Origin: Butyrivibrio sp. MC2021
GTDB lineage: Bacteria > Bacillota > Clostridia > Lachnospirales > Lachnospiraceae
DNA length: 64,000 nucleotides
Reading direction: 5' to 3'
NCBI RefSeq assembly: GCF_000621605.1
Contig: NZ_JHXX01000005.1
Coordinates: 124,001-188,000, forward strand
Position numbers and translations under genes: made by a program. Below the pieces are notes generated by a model. It made no database searches and was not told the DNA's origin. It was given only the letters and a program-made list of their open reading frames with translations. Below are positions 18,511 to 29,200 of this stretch, piece after piece. Every line of letters begins with the position of its first letter. Within the stretch, counting starts at the first letter, position 1.

Positions 18511-19110
18511 ATGAACGAGAAGAACAAAGCCGGAAAATCCTTATGGCTTTTCATTGCGCTTCTTGCCCTGTTTGTAGCAGTCCTGTTTTATACAGGTTAT
18601 ACCAAATCCGTGACAGAAGATCAGGATCTGGTTACATTGGTACCCTGGACCTTTATCATTCAGATCTGTAACCTGTTTTTACAGGTTTATCTGATCAAGA
18701 AATTTCTCTTCAAGCCTATCAACGACATTTTGCAGAAGAGACAGGATCTTGCGGATAAAGAGATTCGAGAGGCAAGAGAGGCTAAGACAGAAGCCGATTC
18801 CTTAAAAGAACAGTATGAGAGCAGCCTTACAAATGCTCATGCCGAAGCTGCACAGATCGTATCCGACGCCCAGAGAGAGGCCCAGAACAAGGCAGACACT
18901 CTGGTTCGCGATGCGCAGGAAGAAGTAGCCGGCATCAAGGCAAGGGCCGCAGCTGATATCGAACAGGAAAAGAAAAAGGCTATCAACGAAGCCAAGGATG
19001 AGATCAGCTCCCTGGCAATGGATATTGCAGGAAAAGTTGTTGAGAAAGAGATCAACGAAGCTGATCATAAGAAACTTATCGAAGACTTCATAAGCAAAGT
19101 CGGAGCATAA
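18511..19110 (+). CDS. atpF: F0F1 ATP synthase subunit b, with an extra N-terminal membrane segment
   Basis: 199 residues, somewhat longer than the usual 160-175. A first hydrophobic stretch (about 11-30) precedes the canonical membrane helix (about 45-65, ending FLFKPINDILQKRQ), and a long Ala/Glu/Lys-rich coiled coil follows (about 70-195). The coiled coil is the stator stalk that links subunit a to delta and alpha. The extra segment may be a retained signal anchor. The start is ATG 18511 with AGGAGG upstream. Confidence 0.93.
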   Translation: MNEKNKAGKSLWLFIALLALFVAVLFYTGYTKSVTEDQDLVTLVPWTFIIQICNLFLQVYLIKKFLFKPINDILQKRQDLADKEIREAREAKTEADSLKEQYESSLTNAHAEAAQIVSDAQREAQNKADTLVRDAQEEVAGIKARAAADIEQEKKKAINEAKDEISSLAMDIAGKVVEKEINEADHKKLIEDFISKVGA

Positions 19111-19139
19111 GGATTTTTCGTAGAAAAGGAGTAAGGAAA

Positions 19140-19679
19140 ATGAGTAAAGCTGGAGATCTTTATGGGCAGAGCCTGTATGATCTGGCAGCGGAAGAGAACC
19201 TTACGGAGAAAATACTGGGCGAAATGGAGACGGTGAGAGGGATCCTCAGAGAGAACCCCGATTACATCACCCTCCTGTCGGAGCCTTCAGTCCCAAAGAA
19301 TGAGAGGTTATCCCTTGTGGATCAGGCCTTTGACGGCAGCCTCGAAGCTTACCATCTGAACTTCATCAAGATTCTTATAGAAAAAGGACTGCTTCGTGAG
19401 TACTCAGCGTGTTATAAGAGATTCAGAAAATCTTATAATGAGGCTCACGGGATAGCGGATGCACTGGTTACAGCAGCGGTTAAGCTGTCAGATGCTCAGC
19501 TGTCGCAGCTTAGAGAGAAACTTGAAAAGATCAGCGGTAAGAAGGTTCTGCTAGAGCAGAAGACAGATCCTGATATCCTTGGAGGTGTCAGAGTAGATCT
19601 TGAGGGACAGCTCTTTGACGGATCAGTCAAAGGAAGGTTATCCGAGCTTCGCAGAAAAGTTGATGACATAGTCATCTAA
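19140..19679 (+). CDS. atpH: F0F1 ATP synthase subunit delta
   Basis: 179 residues: an all-helical N-terminal domain ([28 protein letters not shown]) and a small C-terminal domain with the conserved [20 protein letters not shown]. It sits on top of F1 and fixes the b stalk to the alpha subunits. It lies between atpF and atpA at 28-29-base intervals, the standard bacterial order. Confidence 0.95.
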   Translation: MSKAGDLYGQSLYDLAAEENLTEKILGEMETVRGILRENPDYITLLSEPSVPKNERLSLVDQAFDGSLEAYHLNFIKILIEKGLLREYSACYKRFRKSYNEAHGIADALVTAAVKLSDAQLSQLREKLEKISGKKVLLEQKTDPDILGGVRVDLEGQLFDGSVKGRLSELRRKVDDIVI

Positions 19680-19707
19680 TCTTTCAACTATTACATCGGA
19701 GGATGAT

Positions 19708-21231
19708 ATGGAACTAAAACCAGAAAAAATATCCGAGGTCATTCGAAGCCAGATAAAGAATTATCAGAATGCAATCATCCAGAATGAGACCGGTACAGTG
19801 CTTACCGTTGGTGATGGTATCGCCAGAGTAAGCGGACTTTTGAACTGTATGTCCGGTGAGCTTCTGGAGTTCGAGAACGGTACATTCGGAATGGCCCAGA
19901 ACCTCGAGGAAACAGTAGTATCTGCGGTTTTGTTCGGCGAGGATGTCGGAATCAGCGAAGGACAGACCGTTAAGCGTACAGGAAGAGTTGTATCTGTTCC
20001 TGTAGGCGAGAAGATGATTGGCCGTGTTGTTAACGCTATCGGACAGCCCATTGACGGACAGGGCCCCATCGAATCATCAGAATTCAGACCGGTTGAGTCA
20101 CCTGCTCCCGGAATCATCGCAAGACAGCCCGTTAAGGAGCCTCTCCAGACAGGTATCAAGGCTATCGACTCCATGATCCCTATCGGAAGAGGACAGCGTG
20201 AGCTTATCATCGGTGACAGACAGACAGGTAAGACCACAATCGCTATAGATACCATTCTTAACCAGAAGGGAAAAGATGTTATCTGTATTTATGTAGCTAT
20301 AGGACAGAAGCGTTCTACAGTTACTTCACTGGTAGAAGACCTGAAAAAGGGCGGCGCCATGGACTACACCATCGTAGTTGCCGCTACAGCTTCAGAGCCC
20401 TCACCTCTGCAGTACATCTCTCCATACACAGGCTGTGCTATGGGTGAGTACTTCATGAACAAGGGCAAACACGTGCTTTGCATCTATGATGACCTTTCAA
20501 AGCACGCTGTAGCATACCGTGCACTTTCCCTTCTGATCAGAAGACCACCGGGACGTGAAGCTTATCCCGGAGACGTTTTCTACTTACATTCAAGACTTTT
20601 GGAAAGAGCAGCCAAGCTCTCTGATGAGAACGGAGGAGGTTCACTTACAGCCCTTCCTATCATCGAGACCCAGGCCGGAGACGTTTCAGCATACATTCCT
20701 ACCAACGTTATCTCCATCACAGATGGTCAGATATTCCTTGAGACAGAGCTTTTCCACTCAGGAATCATGCCGGCGGTTAACCCCGGTATCTCAGTATCCC
20801 GAGTAGGTGGTAACGCTCAGATCAAGGCCATGAAGAAGGTTGCCGGAACTCTGAAGCTTGTTTATTCACAGTATCGTGAGCTGCAGTCCTTCGCACAGTT
20901 CGGTTCAGATCTTGATGAAGATACCAAGAACCGTCTTGCACAGGGTGAAAGAATCGTTGAGGTTCTTAAGCAGGACAAGAACCAGCCCGTTGCTGTAGAG
21001 AAGCAGGTTGCTATCCTCTATGCCGTAGTCAATAACATCCTGATGAAGGTAGAAGCTACCGACGTAGCTGAATACGAAGCAGGACTTTATGACTTCCTTG
21101 ATGCAGATCCTTCCGGAATCGCAGCCATGCAAGGCATCCGTGAGACAGGAAAGCTCGAGGGTGATACAGAGACTAAGTTAAAAGAGGCACTGGACGCTTA
21201 TACAGATAAGTTCCTTAAGCAGAAGGGCTGA
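19708..21231 (+). CDS. atpA: F1 ATP synthase subunit alpha
   Basis: 507 residues, the normal length. It has the non-catalytic nucleotide site GDRQTGKTT (P-loop) with [12 protein letters not shown] after it, and the alpha signature [14 protein letters not shown] near residue 360. It assembles with beta into the alpha3-beta3 hexamer. GGAGGATGAT before the ATG is a strong ribosome site. Confidence 0.98.
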   Translation: MELKPEKISEVIRSQIKNYQNAIIQNETGTVLTVGDGIARVSGLLNCMSGELLEFENGTFGMAQNLEETVVSAVLFGEDVGISEGQTVKRTGRVVSVPVGEKMIGRVVNAIGQPIDGQGPIESSEFRPVESPAPGIIARQPVKEPLQTGIKAIDSMIPIGRGQRELIIGDRQTGKTTIAIDTILNQKGKDVICIYVAIGQKRSTVTSLVEDLKKGGAMDYTIVVAATASEPSPLQYISPYTGCAMGEYFMNKGKHVLCIYDDLSKHAVAYRALSLLIRRPPGREAYPGDVFYLHSRLLERAAKLSDENGGGSLTALPIIETQAGDVSAYIPTNVISITDGQIFLETELFHSGIMPAVNPGISVSRVGGNAQIKAMKKVAGTLKLVYSQYRELQSFAQFGSDLDEDTKNRLAQGERIVEVLKQDKNQPVAVEKQVAILYAVVNNILMKVEATDVAEYEAGLYDFLDADPSGIAAMQGIRETGKLEGDTETKLKEALDAYTDKFLKQKG

Positions 21232-21252
21232 TTACGATAGGAGGAAAAAATA

Positions 21253-22113
21253 ATGGCTGGATCAATGAAAGCTGTTAAACTCCGAATCAAGAGCGTTCAG
21301 AGCACAATGCAGATCACGAAGGCCATGCAGCTGGTGGCTGCATCCAAACTTCGTAAGGCAAAGGAAAGAGCCGATGCCTCCAAGCCCTATCTGGAGACCA
21401 TGCTTGGAACCCTGACAGATATAGCCAATTCCAACTCGGATTTCCGCTCCCCTTACACAAAGGCAGGAGCCAACGAGAAATGGCTGTACGTAGTAATTGC
21501 CGGAGACAGAGGTCTTGCGGGCGGTTACAACTCCAATCTGTTTAAGTTCATGGAGCAGGAGACCAAGGGCAGAGATGACGTAACGGTTCTTCCCATTGGA
21601 AAAAAATCTGTGGAATACTTCAAGCACAGAAACGTACCTCTTTTCACAGAGGAGTACGCGGAGGTTGCCAAGATAACCGTTTCAGATTGCTTCCAGATTG
21701 CCAAGATTGTCTGCGATGCATACTGTTCGGGAGAGTTCGGACATATTCATATCTGCTATACGAACTTTATTTCCATGCTTTCCCAGGTTCCCACAGCTTC
21801 ATCACTGCTTCCTTTATCCGATCTTAGGACAACGGGTAAGGAGTCAGACGGTAAGCCAAGAGAACTGATTCTGTACGAGCCCGATTCAGAGACAGTGTTC
21901 AATGCAATTGTTCCGGAGTACTTGGCGGGAATCCTTTATTCCAGTATCAACATATCCTATGCCAGTGAGCTTGCTGCCCGTAGAACAGCTATGGAAGCAG
22001 CCACCGACAACGCAGAGGAAATGATCGATACCTTGAGTCTGTACTACAACAGAGCCCGTCAGGCAAGCATTACGCAGGAGATCACAGAAATTGTGGCCGG
22101 TGCTGAAAGCTGA
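21253..22113 (+). CDS. atpG: F1 ATP synthase subunit gamma
   Basis: 286 residues. The N-terminal helix (IKSVQSTMQITKAMQLVAASKL) and the C-terminal helix (ELAARRTAMEAATDNAEEMI, then YNRARQASITQEITEIV) form the central rotor shaft; VIAGDRGLAGGYN marks the start of the Rossmann-like part. Spacing to atpD is unusually long (216 bases) and contains the 19-bp repeats. Confidence 0.97.
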   Translation: MAGSMKAVKLRIKSVQSTMQITKAMQLVAASKLRKAKERADASKPYLETMLGTLTDIANSNSDFRSPYTKAGANEKWLYVVIAGDRGLAGGYNSNLFKFMEQETKGRDDVTVLPIGKKSVEYFKHRNVPLFTEEYAEVAKITVSDCFQIAKIVCDAYCSGEFGHIHICYTNFISMLSQVPTASSLLPLSDLRTTGKESDGKPRELILYEPDSETVFNAIVPEYLAGILYSSINISYASELAARRTAMEAATDNAEEMIDTLSLYYNRARQASITQEITEIVAGAES

Positions 22114-22153
22114 GAACCGGGCGAAGTTTTTTTTGAGCCCAGGTACGAAGCTT

Positions 22154-22286
22154 GTTCTGTCGAGCACGAAGTGCGAGAGCAGAACTTCCTTGCGAGAGCA
22201 GAACTTCCTTGCGAGAGCAGAACTTCCTTGCGAGAGCAGAACTTCCTTGCGAGAGCAGAACTTCCTTGCGAGAACAGAACTTCCTT
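22154..22286 (+). repeat. Minisatellite of six 19-bp units between atpG and atpD, with a leading hairpin
   Basis: The unit GCGAGAGCAGAACTTCCTT occurs six times head to tail at 22173-22286; the first five copies are identical and the last has one G-to-A change. Just before it, GTTCTG (22154-22159) and GCAC-GAA-GTGC (2264-74 of this block, i.e. 22164-22174) allow a hairpin with CAGAAC of the first copy. Every later copy also carries CAGAAC, so alternative hairpins are possible. Because 19 is not a multiple of three, all frames stay open, which produces false ORFs here. Confidence 0.95.
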
Positions 22287-22290
22287 GTGA

Positions 22291-23721
<1,431 letters not shown>

Positions 23722-23747
23722 CGCCGGATCACGAAACGAGGAATAAT

Positions 23748-24170
23748 ATGGCAACTTATCATTTAGAGATCGTCTCCATGGACGGCTTGGATTTTGATGG
23801 AGAAGTGGAGAAGCTGCTTCTGCGTACAATAGACGGAGATGTTGAGATACTTGCCCGTCACACCGACTACTGTACCGCCATCGGAATGGGCACAGCCAGA
23901 GTCACCATGGCAGACGGCAAAGAGAGAAAAGCAGCCTGTATCGGCGGAATGCTTTCAGTCATGAAGGGCCAGGTCAAGGTTTTCCCCACCACTTGGGAGT
24001 GGTCTGAGGAAATTGACGTAGAGAGAGCCAAAGAGGCCAAGGCAAGGGCCGAGGAGAGACTGAAGGATCAGATGCTGGACAAGGAAGCTCGCGTAAGAGC
24101 AGAAGCCAAGCTGTATAGAGCTCTTGTAAGAATCGGTTCCTCCGAACATGGTAAGGATCATCACAATTAA
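23748..24170 (+). CDS. atpC: F1 ATP synthase subunit epsilon
   Basis: 140 residues: an N-terminal beta sandwich (HLEIVSMDGLDFDGEVEKLLLRTIDGDVEILARHTDY) and a C-terminal helical hairpin (ERAKEAKARAEERLKDQ). It links gamma to the c ring and can inhibit hydrolysis. It is the last gene of the operon; a terminator follows 11 bases after the stop. Confidence 0.94.
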   Translation: MATYHLEIVSMDGLDFDGEVEKLLLRTIDGDVEILARHTDYCTAIGMGTARVTMADGKERKAACIGGMLSVMKGQVKVFPTTWEWSEEIDVERAKEAKARAEERLKDQMLDKEARVRAEAKLYRALVRIGSSEHGKDHHN

Positions 24171-24180
24171 ATCTATTATT

Positions 24181-24217
24181 ATAGCCACCGGAGTCACTAC
24201 CGGTGGCTATATTTAAT
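24181..24217 (+). terminator. Terminator of the ATP synthase operon
   Basis: ATAGCCACCGG (24181-24191) pairs perfectly with CCGGTGGCTAT (24200-24210) over an 8-base loop, then ATTTAAT. The T tract is weak. Confidence 0.75.
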
Positions 24218-24270
24218 GGCGGGATGGTGATAGAATTAACTCAGGTCTTGCTGTTAAGAGAGGATAAAAC

Positions 24271-26103
24271 ATGTTTTGTTCAAAATGCGGATGTGAAATT
24301 AAAGAGGGTGATAAGTTCTGCGGAAACTGCGGTGTACCTGCGCCAAACATTGTGAATTCCGGAAATCAGCCGGTAAATCCAATGCAGAATCAGCCCGTTA
24401 ATCCTATACAGAATCAGCCTGTTAATCAATATTACAGGCAGCAGCCGGCTCCGGCGCCCAATAATAATAAACGTACCTTGATCGTGGTTTTGATCATTGC
24501 GGCGGTGCTTGTTATGTTGATCAGCTTTGTCTCTGCCGCCTGGAAGCTCTATAAACGCACCAGGGAGATCGTGGATCCCCTTCGCTCGTTGTATGAGGAG
24601 TATGAGGATTTATTCGAAGACTATGAAAACTACTCCTACGATTATGATGATGACGATGATTACGACTACGACTATGATGAGGAGGAAGCAGAGGACGAAG
24701 AGAAAAAAGAGATAGAGTACGTCCATGTGGATGCTCCCAAGTACGAGGGTGATCATAACTATTTCACCGGAGAAAAATGGATCGTGGCCATCGAAGACTT
24801 AATTGTAAATTCAGAGGGCAAGTCCAATGACAAGCTTTTCGGTCAGGACTGCGATATGGCCACCAACAGAAGCTTCACCCAGGGCATGGCTCTTTCCGAT
24901 GAAGGCAAATTCTACTACATCAATTCCGATACTGCTGCGGCAGAGTTCGCTCCGGGAGCCAAGTGTGCGGAGCTGGCCCTGGACGGCGGCGAGATGTTCT
25001 ATCTTATCCCGACGGGCGAAGCCCTGGGAAAGAATAAAGATGTCAATGTGGGAAGCCTTTACCTCTTTGATACATCCACCGGCCTTAGCCAGAAGGTGGC
25101 TGACAATGTGGAAGAGCTGTCACCGGTTATCTCTCCCGACGGACAGACAATTGCTTACACCAGATTCACGGATTCCAAGAACATGGTCCTTTGCATAGCA
25201 GGCCCCGACAAGGAGGAGAAGCAGCTGGAAAAAGGCTACCTGAGGGCATGTTCCGTAAATAATGACGGCAATCTTTTTTACACCAACAGCGATCAGACCG
25301 AGATTTACAGATACATTGACGGCAAGTCAAAGAAGGTCCTTACCTGCGAAGAGTTCAACAACTATTTCGTGGACGGTGATCTGGATGAGATCCTTGTGAG
25401 CTGCAAAGACGGCGCTTACTACTGCGACTTTGAGATGGATGAAGCAGCCAAGGTCTACGATGGAACCTATGTGACCAACATGCACACCGAGGCTATCCAC
25501 CAGGCCTACGGCCAGTTCTGGGCAACAGTTCTGGATGTAAAATCACTTAAGGATCTGTTCTTCATATCAAGAAAAGGCGACGTGTTCATCGTAAACTCCG
25601 ACGGCAAAGGCGCAGCGGTCCTTGATTACAACTACGATCAGGTCAATAACATTTTGTTTGATGCCTCAAGCAGGAAGCTTCTTTACGGCTTTAAGGGAGT
25701 TGTGTACGAGTCCAAAGTCACCGATGAAGGCATCGAGAACGAAGTTTTATATGATGCTGATTATGTCGAAATGTTCTATGCAAGCTATGATTTCAAGAAC
25801 ATCTGGCTCTGGATCGAGGATGACATCTACTACCTGAATGACGGTGAATTGGAGTGCGTGGTTCCCGATTACTATTATGATGAAGAGGACTACGGTCTTA
25901 TCTTCACCTGGAACATCGAGGATAACAAGCTCTATTTTGTGGAAGACGGCAGGCTCTACAGCGTATACAACACCGAGAGTTCCACCGAGAGAGTCTCCGA
26001 TGACTGTGTCACACTGGCCAAGTACTATGGCAAACTGGCATATTCCGATTCAACCGGTTCCATATTCGTTTATATCGATGGAGAATTTGTAGAAGTATAT
26101 TGA
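24271..26103 (+). CDS. Zinc-ribbon, membrane-anchored protein with propeller-like outer domain
   Basis: 610 residues. It starts with a rubredoxin-type zinc ribbon (CSKCGCEIKEGDKFCGNCG, two CxxC pairs), then three near-repeats of QPVNPxQN, a single membrane helix (about 71-93), an Asp/Tyr/Glu-rich acidic linker (about 110-150) and a C-terminal part of about 450 residues. This part holds repeated SPDGQTIAYTRF, NNDGNLFYTNSD and YFVEDGRLYSVYN segments, which look like blades of a beta-propeller of the TolB/DUF5050 kind. The ribbon would be inside the cell and the propeller outside. Its function is unknown. It stands directly before essC in the same direction and may belong to the secretion island. 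Confidence 0.7.
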   Translation: MFCSKCGCEIKEGDKFCGNCGVPAPNIVNSGNQPVNPMQNQPVNPIQNQPVNQYYRQQPAPAPNNNKRTLIVVLIIAAVLVMLISFVSAAWKLYKRTREIVDPLRSLYEEYEDLFEDYENYSYDYDDDDDYDYDYDEEEAEDEEKKEIEYVHVDAPKYEGDHNYFTGEKWIVAIEDLIVNSEGKSNDKLFGQDCDMATNRSFTQGMALSDEGKFYYINSDTAAAEFAPGAKCAELALDGGEMFYLIPTGEALGKNKDVNVGSLYLFDTSTGLSQKVADNVEELSPVISPDGQTIAYTRFTDSKNMVLCIAGPDKEEKQLEKGYLRACSVNNDGNLFYTNSDQTEIYRYIDGKSKKVLTCEEFNNYFVDGDLDEILVSCKDGAYYCDFEMDEAAKVYDGTYVTNMHTEAIHQAYGQFWATVLDVKSLKDLFFISRKGDVFIVNSDGKGAAVLDYNYDQVNNILFDASSRKLLYGFKGVVYESKVTDEGIENEVLYDADYVEMFYASYDFKNIWLWIEDDIYYLNDGELECVVPDYYYDEEDYGLIFTWNIEDNKLYFVEDGRLYSVYNTESSTERVSDDCVTLAKYYGKLAYSDSTGSIFVYIDGEFVEVY

Positions 26104-26203
26104 TTTGATCAACTAACTAGTGGCGGCAGTATTCATGCTGGTAACAGGATTTTGTTAACAAAAAATTCGAAATTAAAAAGGGTATATTTTGTCCAATTTA
26201 TGG

Positions 26204-26259
26204 TATTATTGTTCCGTATTTTTTTATTAATTTATATAAAAAGGTACGGAACATTTTTT
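26204..26259 (+). terminator. Terminator-like hairpin in the essC leader, next to an extended -10
   Basis: GTTCCGTA (26211-26218) pairs with TACGGAAC (26245-26252); inner runs of T and A extend the stem, and ATTTTTTG follows. TGGTATTAT just upstream (26201-26209) fits an extended -10. The hairpin may end the upstream gene's transcript, or act as an attenuator in the essC leader; it ends about 25 bases before the essC start. Confidence 0.55.
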
Positions 26260-26281
26260 GTTGGGAAGAGAAAAAAGTAAC

Positions 26282-29200
26282 ATGGGGACAGTTTTAACGA
26301 TATACAGTCAGAACGCTTTTAAGCGTTTTCTTTTACCTGCTATCAATGATGCAGATCATACAGTTCTTATTTCTGAGAATCTTTTTGGCATCAGCAAGGA
26401 TATAGAGCTCAGGATGGAGGTTCGGGACAACAAGTGGTATTTCCGCATGTCCGAGCGATACGACCTTGAGTGTCTTGACCCTGAGGTCGACTGCTATGCC
26501 AGCCCGATTCAGGACGATGCAAACTGCAAAAAGAACGAGTTCAAGCTTCTTGTTGAAGGAAATCATATCATCACCGTGATCGCCAACAACGTAGAGGACT
26601 ATTTTGCTGCCTACAATCACTATTACGTTCCATCCCAGGGTTCAACCATAACCATAGGCAGAAACAGCGACACAACCCTTTGCTACGACTACATGAATAC
26701 CAATCAGGTTTCAGCTATTCATGCGGCTATTTTCATCAATAACGGGGATGTGATCCTTTCAGATAACGAGAGTGCCAACGGAACTTTCCTTAATAACAGG
26801 AGACTTATCGGCAGCCAGAAGCTGGTTTTCGGCGACTGCGTGGACATTTTCGGTCTTCGCATGGTATTTCTTGGCAACAAGTTCGCTGTCAATGTTTTTG
26901 AGAGCGGGGTAAAAGTGGATGAGAACGTCCTCCTGCCTGCGGAGGAGAAGGAAGTTCCTCTTCAGAAGGTCAATAAAAAGAGACTATTTACCATGTTCAA
27001 CAGAGCCCCCAGAAGGCTCAGTCAGATAGATTCAGAGCCCGTCAAGATCGACGAGCCACCGCAGCCCAAGGATGAGGTCAGAAAGACAGGTATCTTCGGC
27101 GCCATCGGAGGAGCCCTGGTTATGGCCCTTCCCATGATGGTGGGCTGTACCTTTATGGTGGTGGCATCCAGACTCTCCGGCGTTAACCGAGGCGTGTTCA
27201 TGTACATGGGTATGGTAACCGCCACAACCTCAGCAACCATCGGCGCTATCAGAGGTATCACCGGTATGAAGCGCGCCCGCAGGGAGTATGAGGAATACGA
27301 GAAAAAGCGTAACGAGAAGTACGGCGAATACCTCAGACAGAAGGAAGAACTCATCAGATCAAAGTATGAGAGAAACACAGAAATCCTCAGAGACAGATAC
27401 GTTCCCGCAGAGGAGGCCTGCATGTACGGCCCCAACACACCGGTTTTATGGGGAAGAAACATGAGTCAGCCTGACTTTTTGTCCCACAGAGTAGGAATCG
27501 GCGACATGCCCTTCCAGGTGGACATCGAGGTGCCCGCTGAGAAGTTCTCCATGAGCGAGAACAACCTGACTCTGATCCCTGAGAACCTGAAAAAGACTTA
27601 CGCCACCCTTAAGGATGTGCCTATCTGCGTAGACCTGCTGGAGGAGAGACTGGTGGGCGTTGTAGGCGGACGTACCATGGCCGGCGGCGTTCAGGTGGTT
27701 CGAAGCCTTATTACCCAGATCGCAGCCAACGACTCCTACACAGACGTCAAGATCGCCCTTGTGTATAACGAGAAAAAGACCAGTCTCAGCGGAGAGTGGG
27801 ATTTCGTAAAGTGGCTGCCCCACGTATGGAATGAGTCCAAGAAATTCAGATTTATCGCATCCAACAAGGAGACCGTAAGCGAGGTCTTCTTTGAACTTAA
27901 CAAAGTGATCCGTCAGAGGATCGAGAACGGCGGAACACCGGAACAGGAGGATGATCAGCTTCCCAAGCCCTATTACGTGGTGATCGTGGCAGCTCCCGAG
28001 TTCCTTGAGGGAGAGCTTTTGACCCAGTACCTGCTTTCACCCAAGCCTGAGTACGGCCTTTCCACCATCTATATGGTTGAGAACTACGAGCAGCTCCCCA
28101 ACGCCTGCGAGTATATCATCGAGAACGACAACATTTACAGCGGTATCTACAGAACTTCAGAGGACCTGGAAAAGGGAACCACGGTGAAGTTTGACAGCAT
28201 CACCACCAGGCAGGCCCACGATTTTGCCCAGCGCATTGCCTGTGTTGAGGTTCAGGAGATGGAGACCGGCGGTGATGTGCCCGGCTCCATAACTTTCTTT
28301 GAGATGTACGGCATCAAAAAACTGGACGACCTGGATGTTCTCACCAGATGGAAAAAGAACCGTACCTACGAGTCCATGAAGGCTCTGGTGGGCCAGAAGG
28401 CCGGCGGAGCGCCCTGCTATCTTGATATTCACGAGAAGTACCACGGACCCCACGGTCTTGTGGCGGGAACTACAGGTTCCGGTAAGTCTGAGACACTGCA
28501 GACCTACATTCTTTCACTGGCCATCAACTACAGCCCTGATGATGTCAGCTTTTTCATCATCGACTATAAGGGCGGTGGTATGGCGAACCTCTTTGAAGAG
28601 CTGCCCCACATGATCGGACAGATCTCCAACCTCTCCGGAAATCAGATCCAGAGAGCCCTTCTTTCCATCCAGAGTGAGAAGGACAGACGAGAGGCCCTTT
28701 TTGCGACCTACGGTGTAAAAGATATCAGAGACTACACCAAGTTATATAAGAACAACGAGGCCAAGGTTCCCCTGCCTCACCTTATCATCGTTATCGACGA
28801 GTTCGCGGAGATGAAGAAGGAAGAGCCTGAGTTCATTCAGGAAATCGTCTCCGTATCCCGTGTAGGACGTTCCCTGGGTATCCACCTTATCATGGCTACC
28901 CAGAAGCCTGCGGGAAGTGTCAGCGATGATATCTGGGCCAACTCCAGATTCAAGCTCTGCTTGAGGGTTCAGAGCAGACAGGACTCCATGGATATGCTCC
29001 ACAAGTCCGATGCGGCTTACCTCACCCAGTCAGGAAGATGTTACCTGCAGGTTGGTAACGACGAGCTCTATGAGCTGTTCCAGTCAGGCTTCTCAGGAGC
29101 TGTATACTACGACGACGAAGAGGATGTCAGCACAGACATCGCAACCATGCTGGATATCAACGGTACCTCCTTTATCGAGGGTAACCACGCCAGAACCATC

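Noticed and set aside
24181-24217. Riboswitch upstream of the zinc-ribbon gene
   Set aside because: The only structure is a simple hairpin directly after atpC, best explained as the operon terminator.
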